Shown here: positions 48,380-51,837 of the stretch, piece after piece
How positions within the stretch are numbered: position 1 is the first letter of the stretch
How the letters are laid out: every line of letters begins with the position of its first letter
Source: Methylophaga sp.
Lineage (GTDB): Bacteria; Pseudomonadota; Gammaproteobacteria; Nitrosococcales; Methylophagaceae
Assembly (NCBI GenBank): GCA_002696735.1
Contig: NZSL01000012.1
Location: 259,042-310,878 of the forward strand
Reading direction: 5' to 3'
DNA: 51,837 nt
Made by a program: the position numbers and the translations under genes
The notes under the pieces: model-generated
What the model was told of the DNA's origin: nothing
Database searches by the model: none
The model's input: the letters and a program-made list of their open reading frames with translations, nothing else

Positions 48380-50143
48380 TTAATGCACTATTGCTGTGCT
48401 TATATGGAGCTGCTTCAAGACTTGTTGTACGCCTTCAGCCCAACCTCTTGGGCCGCAATGTGTTGCCTTCATAACATCATGATGGCGAGTTAATTTGGGT
48501 AATGAATTTACCGGTGAAGGGATCAAGAGGGCCATGTCGGCTGTTTCCAGCATGGCCACATCATTTTGACTGTCTCCAATCGCCAGGCTGGTAAAGCGTT
48601 TATCCGGGCAAAAATGTTCGTAAACCTGTTTAAGCCATTCGATAGCACGACCTTTGTCGCACTGACCAGAAACGTGTAAAAAGCGGCCACCGATTAATAC
48701 CTGGGCGCCCCGTTTACGGACTTCTTCAATAAATTGTTTTTGTTTACCGGGATTGCCATGCCAGGCCAGCGCTTCGCCATATTGTCTTCTGGCAGCACGC
48801 GCAGCTGCATGAACATCCAGGCCGGTCATGGCAATGATGCCATCTATACCTGCCTGCGCAAATGTAGTGAAATCATCACTAAATAAAGGTTTCACTGATT
48901 TGATAATCGACTGCCAATGTGCGCGGGGCTGAACAAATTCTTTTACCCAATATTGACCACTTGTTTTGGTATCGGCTGGTTGCTCAGGAAAATAATCAAC
49001 CGGAATAAAAATAGCGGCGCCATTTTCACAGATAAAAGGATGAGGGTTATCCAGAGAAACATTTATCTGTTCAATTTCCGACTGGGTTTTGCTACTGACC
49101 GGAATCAGCGGGATTTGTAACTGTTTGAGATTTTGTAACACGGGATCCGCCTCATCATGCCGGTAGTTATGATGATCCAGAAGACTGCCATCCAAATCAG
49201 TAAAAACCAGTAAGGATGCTTTGGGGCAGGTAACTGAAGGAGGCGATTTTTTCGGACGTTTCAAGGCCACAATTTCTCTTTCCATATTGAGTTCAAAAAC
49301 ATAATCCATTTGCTCCGGTAAAGTTTCCAGACAATGTTGAGTGATACGTTGGTAATACTGAATAAAACGCGAAATATCCTCAGCAGTCATAATTTTGTTG
49401 CTTACTGTAGCTGCTGTTTGTTGCAGTTTTTCTTCCTGTTCCAGTCGCCAGTTATAAACGCAATCAAAATTAGGGGCCTTAAGCATGATCCAGCTATCAA
49501 CGCGCTGAAAAAGGGCAGGGTAGTCCTGTTCCAGCTTTTGATTCACATAACGTCGCCAATAGGCATCTGGATCATCATTATGTTCCAAAGCATTTACCGG
49601 CAGCGTTAACAATTCATCCGATTGTGGACAGGCCCCCATGCACCAGCCTTCCAGAATAATAAACTTGGGCGCAGCCTCTAATACCGGCCATTGTTCTACA
49701 GGAAATCGATCATCATGCGCTTTATCAAACCGTGGAATCGCAATGTTTTTTCTTTCCGAGAGCAATTTATCGAGGGTCGTCAATGCCAGTTCAATATCAT
49801 GTGTTCCCGGCACCCCACGAGTCGCTAATAAAGGATGAACTGAATTCGCTAAATCAATGCGTTGCTGATGGGTGAGATAAAAGTCATCGAGAGAGAGGGC
49901 AATGGCAGTCTGATGGTGTTTAGTGATGAGTAACTGCACCAGACATTCGGCTAAGGTACTTTTTCCGGACCCTTGCGCACCATGAATGCCGATGATTATA
50001 GGGCGCTTCGCTCTTTTTTGGTGCAATATAAAATCATCAGTAATGTCTGAAAACCAGTGATCAATCTGTTGAGCATATTTAGCTGAGAGCTGATGCGCGC
50101 TCAGGAAATTCTGAATGTTTGTAGAGGGATTGACCATCACCAT
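48380..50143 (-). CDS. Fused D-glycerate 3-kinase (GLYK) and glucosyl/mannosyl-3-phosphoglycerate phosphatase (HAD)
   Basis: About 587 residues in two domains. Residues about 1-300 resemble plant-type glycerate kinase GLYK: P-loop GIHGAQGSGKSTL, LSLDDFYLT, RGVPGTHDIEL, IPRFDKAHDDRFP, and IILEGWCMG. Residues about 315-575 form an MpgP-type HAD phosphatase: motif I VFTDLDGSLLD, motif II PVSSKT, ICENGAAI, GGRFLHVSG and motif IV AIGDSQND. Predicted reactions are D-glycerate -> 3-phosphoglycerate, and glucosyl-3-phosphoglycerate -> glucosylglycerate. ATG 50143 has GGAACAGG upstream. ATG 50137 and TTG 50155 are alternatives. First gene of the operon. Confidence 0.88.
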   Translation of the reverse strand: MVMVNPSTNIQNFLSAHQLSAKYAQQIDHWFSDITDDFILHQKRAKRPIIIGIHGAQGSGKSTLAECLVQLLITKHHQTAIALSLDDFYLTHQQRIDLANSVHPLLATRGVPGTHDIELALTTLDKLLSERKNIAIPRFDKAHDDRFPVEQWPVLEAAPKFIILEGWCMGACPQSDELLTLPVNALEHNDDPDAYWRRYVNQKLEQDYPALFQRVDSWIMLKAPNFDCVYNWRLEQEEKLQQTAATVSNKIMTAEDISRFIQYYQRITQHCLETLPEQMDYVFELNMEREIVALKRPKKSPPSVTCPKASLLVFTDLDGSLLDHHNYRHDEADPVLQNLKQLQIPLIPVSSKTQSEIEQINVSLDNPHPFICENGAAIFIPVDYFPEQPADTKTSGQYWVKEFVQPRAHWQSIIKSVKPLFSDDFTTFAQAGIDGIIAMTGLDVHAAARAARRQYGEALAWHGNPGKQKQFIEEVRKRGAQVLIGGRFLHVSGQCDKGRAIEWLKQVYEHFCPDKRFTSLAIGDSQNDVAMLETADMALLIPSPVNSLPKLTRHHDVMKATHCGPRGWAEGVQQVLKQLHISTAIVH

Positions 50144-50216
50144 TGCCTGTTCCAATCGATATTAAATCAGCCTGACGCAAGTTTCATACCGGGATAGTGA
50201 AAAACTCCATTCACAC

Positions 50217-50406
50217 TAGGGCCTGTTGCTCTTTCATAGCCACCTCTGTTATGACTGAAAATGTGCCAATTAAGTCGCGAGCAGAGCATTTTGTGAGATA
50301 CATCCATGTATCTCACCCTTTTGGGGCTTGAGCCCAAAAACACTCCCGGCGTTTTTATGGTCATTCTAAATAAACGCAGAGTGGTGCATTTTCAGCCTCA
50401 ACCCTA
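50217..50406 (-). repeat. Interspersed repeat, copy 5 (about 190 bp half element, inverted)
   Basis: It starts TAGGGCCTGTTGCTCTTTCA followed by CCACCTCTGTTATGACTG, the reverse of the usual right half. It includes the palindrome GAGATACATCCATGTATCTC. It stops at CTCAACCCTA, which corresponds to the internal GGGTTG point of full copies. It lies 73 bases upstream of the osmolyte operon. Confidence 0.8.
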
Positions 50407-50928
50407 ACGATAAAGCCATCTTGATGAACTAAAGCCGAAGGCTAAGATAAATGTAAACTTCCTAGATCAGATGATTGTTATGAAGAATTATTAGAAGTTT
50501 TTCCACAAAGACAGCTTTGAGTGGAAAAATTTACTTGGTTTTGTGATGAAACATTTTAAAACCATTAAAACTTTAGAGAATAACAAAAGGGCAAAAAAAA
50601 AGGGTAAACCCGAAGGTTTACCCAAAGCTCAGCACGCAGCGAGAGAGAACGAACATGCACTGAAGAAAACTACAATTGTGTTATTGCATGAAGGATGCCA
50701 AGATTGTAGTTACAATAAAAACAATGACTTATGAATTTATCAAAAAATTTAAGTCCATTTTTCGCACCACAAAACAGCAGTCGTGCACCTCAGCAGCGCA
50801 TCTCCAGGGCTGTAGATCTTTTCTAACCACGTTGTACAAAATTAAACTCCAGAAAAAGTATCTCTGAAAGATCAACTGACCCAAGTGCTCAACAAAGGAA
50901 TTTTTCCTGACTCATTGTTGGTCAATAC
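50407..50928. other. Intergenic stretch with no supported protein gene
   Basis: Short ORFs here lack ribosome sites. It contains an imperfect 12-bp hairpin (50495-50506 / 50521-50532, TTTTTCCAC / GTGGAAAAA) and the minus-strand terminator described separately. A/T-rich, with no recognisable promoter on either strand. Confidence 0.5.
50592..50623 (-). terminator. Orphan rho-independent terminator on the minus strand
   Basis: A 9-bp perfect stem GGGTAAACC / GGTTTACCC. On the minus strand it has a TTCG tetraloop and is followed by T9. No minus-strand gene lies within at least 1.2 kb upstream of it, so it probably ends a non-coding transcript. Confidence 0.8.
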
Positions 50929-50990
50929 TAGGGCTTGTTTGTCTTTCATCTCGGCCAGCAGTGGTGGTTATGAAAGATAAACAAGCCCTA
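50929..50990. repeat. Miniature copy 6: 62-bp palindrome made of both repeat ends
   Basis: TAGGGCTTGTTTGTCTTTCA and TATGAAAGATAAACAAGCCC join through about 20 bases (TCGGCCAGCAGTGGTGGT). It forms a near-perfect hairpin of about 20 bp with TA at each outer edge. This is the smallest form, with the whole interior of the element lost. Confidence 0.85.
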
Positions 50991-51022
50991 ATACGTTTGA
51001 GTAACAAAGCGAGTTTGTCCGA

Positions 51023-51388
51023 ATGAATCGAATCAGTGTTTATCTCTTTTTAATGGTTTCATCGCCAGTCATTGCTGCCGATATGCAAAACTCTCAAAGT
51101 CTGATCAAAGATTGTTATCAGGAGTGGCAAAGTCGTGGCTGGACATTAGGTGAAGATCGTCGACCCGCTGACAGTGTAGCCGGCTTCCGTGATGGAATTA
51201 TGCGAATTTGTGAAGTCCGAACAGAACTCTTTCTGGAGGATCAAGAGATTTCTCCCTATATTCAGGGAGGTCTTCGAGAACTGGCACCATACGTTTTTAC
51301 CGCCACTAAAGAAGACATGAAGCAACGTATTCTGCAGGTGAAGGATCGAACTGGTTATCCAATCGGATCAGACCGTTTATCCGAATAA
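51023..51388 (+). CDS. Small exported protein of unknown function
   Basis: A 121-residue protein with a signal peptide (1-19, ending PVIAAD). The mature part is about 100 residues, acidic and helical, with two Cys (IKDCYQEW and MRICEVR) that could form a disulfide. A GFRDGIMRICEV segment and a charged C-terminus follow. I do not recognise a family. No good ribosome site is visible. The gene is enclosed by repeat sequences: the 62-bp palindrome ends 32 bases before the ATG, and an isolated repeat end overlaps the TAA stop. Confidence 0.65.
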   Translation: MNRISVYLFLMVSSPVIAADMQNSQSLIKDCYQEWQSRGWTLGEDRRPADSVAGFRDGIMRICEVRTELFLEDQEISPYIQGGLRELAPYVFTATKEDMKQRILQVKDRTGYPIGSDRLSE

Positions 51389-51398
51389 CAAGCCCTAG
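51387..51398 (+). repeat. Isolated end of the interspersed repeat on a stop codon
   Basis: AACAAGCCCTAG equals the right terminus of the family. Its first two bases are the end of the TAA stop codon of 51023-51388. Short, so the match could be partly chance, but the same arrangement is seen at 5078 and 11933. Confidence 0.5.
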
Positions 51399-51499
51399 AG
51401 CATAGGCTATAATCTTTTAATTAATCCAAAACGCTAGCCATTTAGTGGTTGAAGTGTTGGTATGGTTACTCATAATTTTTAATTCAAGAACACTGAACA

Positions 51500-51837
51500 A
51501 TGCGCCGAACCTTTTTTTCAAACGTTTCATTACCTTTCATTGGGCTATGCCTATTGTTTATCCTGTCAGCGTGTTCGGAAAAAACGGAAACCGAATCTTC
51601 AGCCATGTTCAGAGCTGATATACAGCGCAGCGGAAATTTCCAAACGACAGGACCACAGACAAAACCCGAAATTCTCTGGCGTTATCATGCAGAAGTAGGT
51701 GCCTCATCCTCGCCAGTCAGTAGCGGTAACCTGATATTTTCCGGACGTTTTGATGGCTTGATGCTGGCGTTGAATAATCAGACGGGCGAAGAAAAATGGC
51801 GATTTGTCACTCAGGCGGGGATCTTTTCAACACCGGC
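51500..51837 (+). CDS. PQQ-like beta-propeller lipoprotein, 5' part (3' end outside window)
   Basis: The first 112 residues of a lipoprotein. The signal peptide ends LFILSAC, with Cys25 as lipid site. After a linker, the N-terminal MFRADIQRSGNF and GSNLIFSG-type strands (VSSGNLIFSGRFDGLMLALN, GEEKWRF) are PQQ/quinoprotein-like propeller blades. BamB shares this fold, but the MFR-x-D-x-QRSG opening fits the broader PQQ-repeat group better, so I do not call it BamB. The ATG is preceded by only a weak GAACA site. Confidence 0.8.
   Translation, partial: MRRTFFSNVSLPFIGLCLLFILSACSEKTETESSAMFRADIQRSGNFQTTGPQTKPEILWRYHAEVGASSSPVSSGNLIFSGRFDGLMLALNNQTGEEKWRFVTQAGIFSTP

Overview
The window reads as chromosomal DNA of a gammaproteobacterium. 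It carries conserved gammaproteobacterial blocks in their usual order: nadB-rpoE-rseABC-mucD, and lepA-lepB-DUF4845-rnc-era-recO-pdxJ-acpS. It also has an OprI-type lipoprotein, PilSR, a ppsR/ppsA pair and a compatible-solute operon. Moderate GC, the glucosylglycerate osmolyte operon and PEP synthase suggest a marine or halophilic bacterium. A Methylophaga-like methylotroph is my best guess, but this is inference and no methylotrophy gene is present. There are no rRNA or tRNA genes, no CRISPR array, no prophage and no transposase.

Layout. 1-2590: end of sucD, then nadE and glnB. 2616-8703: bamD (minus), an L,D-transpeptidase enclosed by repeats, a murein-lipoprotein-like gene, suhB and typA. 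8768-14946: a PP0621-type small protein, pilS-pilR, ygfZ, ygfX (without sdhE) and nadB. 15075-19051: the envelope-stress operon rpoE-rseA-rseB-rseC-mucD. 19176-24844: an iron island with two Fur-type boxes, a two-component system, a TonB-dependent receptor and a MATE exporter. It splits mucD from lepA. 25110-35447: lepA to acpS, then cysM and a YdbH/YdbL-like envelope pair. 35529-38924: rlmD, a c-di-GMP-I riboswitch with a PEP-CTERM gene, and an AlkC-like glycosylase. 39010-44044: ppsR-ppsA, a 1.1-kb stretch holding two unlisted 34- and 36-residue membrane proteins (one behind an FNR-type promoter), and lexA. 44494-50143: a four-gene minus-strand operon for glucosylglycerate. 50217-51837: repeats, a likely minus-strand terminator with no gene, a small secreted protein and the start of a PQQ-repeat lipoprotein.

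The most interesting parts are these. (1) The glucosylglycerate operon can be read as a closed metabolic loop. One polypeptide carries a glycerate 3-kinase and a phosphoglycoside phosphatase, with GpgS, a GH13 glucosylglycerate-phosphorylase-like enzyme and GalU alongside. (2) Two paralogous single-pass miniproteins lie beside lexA. One has a perfect TTGAT-N4-ATCAA site exactly 22 nt from a GATAAT -10 box. (3) A family of terminally inverted interspersed repeats occurs in at least eight places. It brackets the osmolyte operon, and single ends sit exactly on the stop codons of three genes. (4) A GEMM/c-di-GMP-I riboswitch precedes an exosortase-sorted surface protein.
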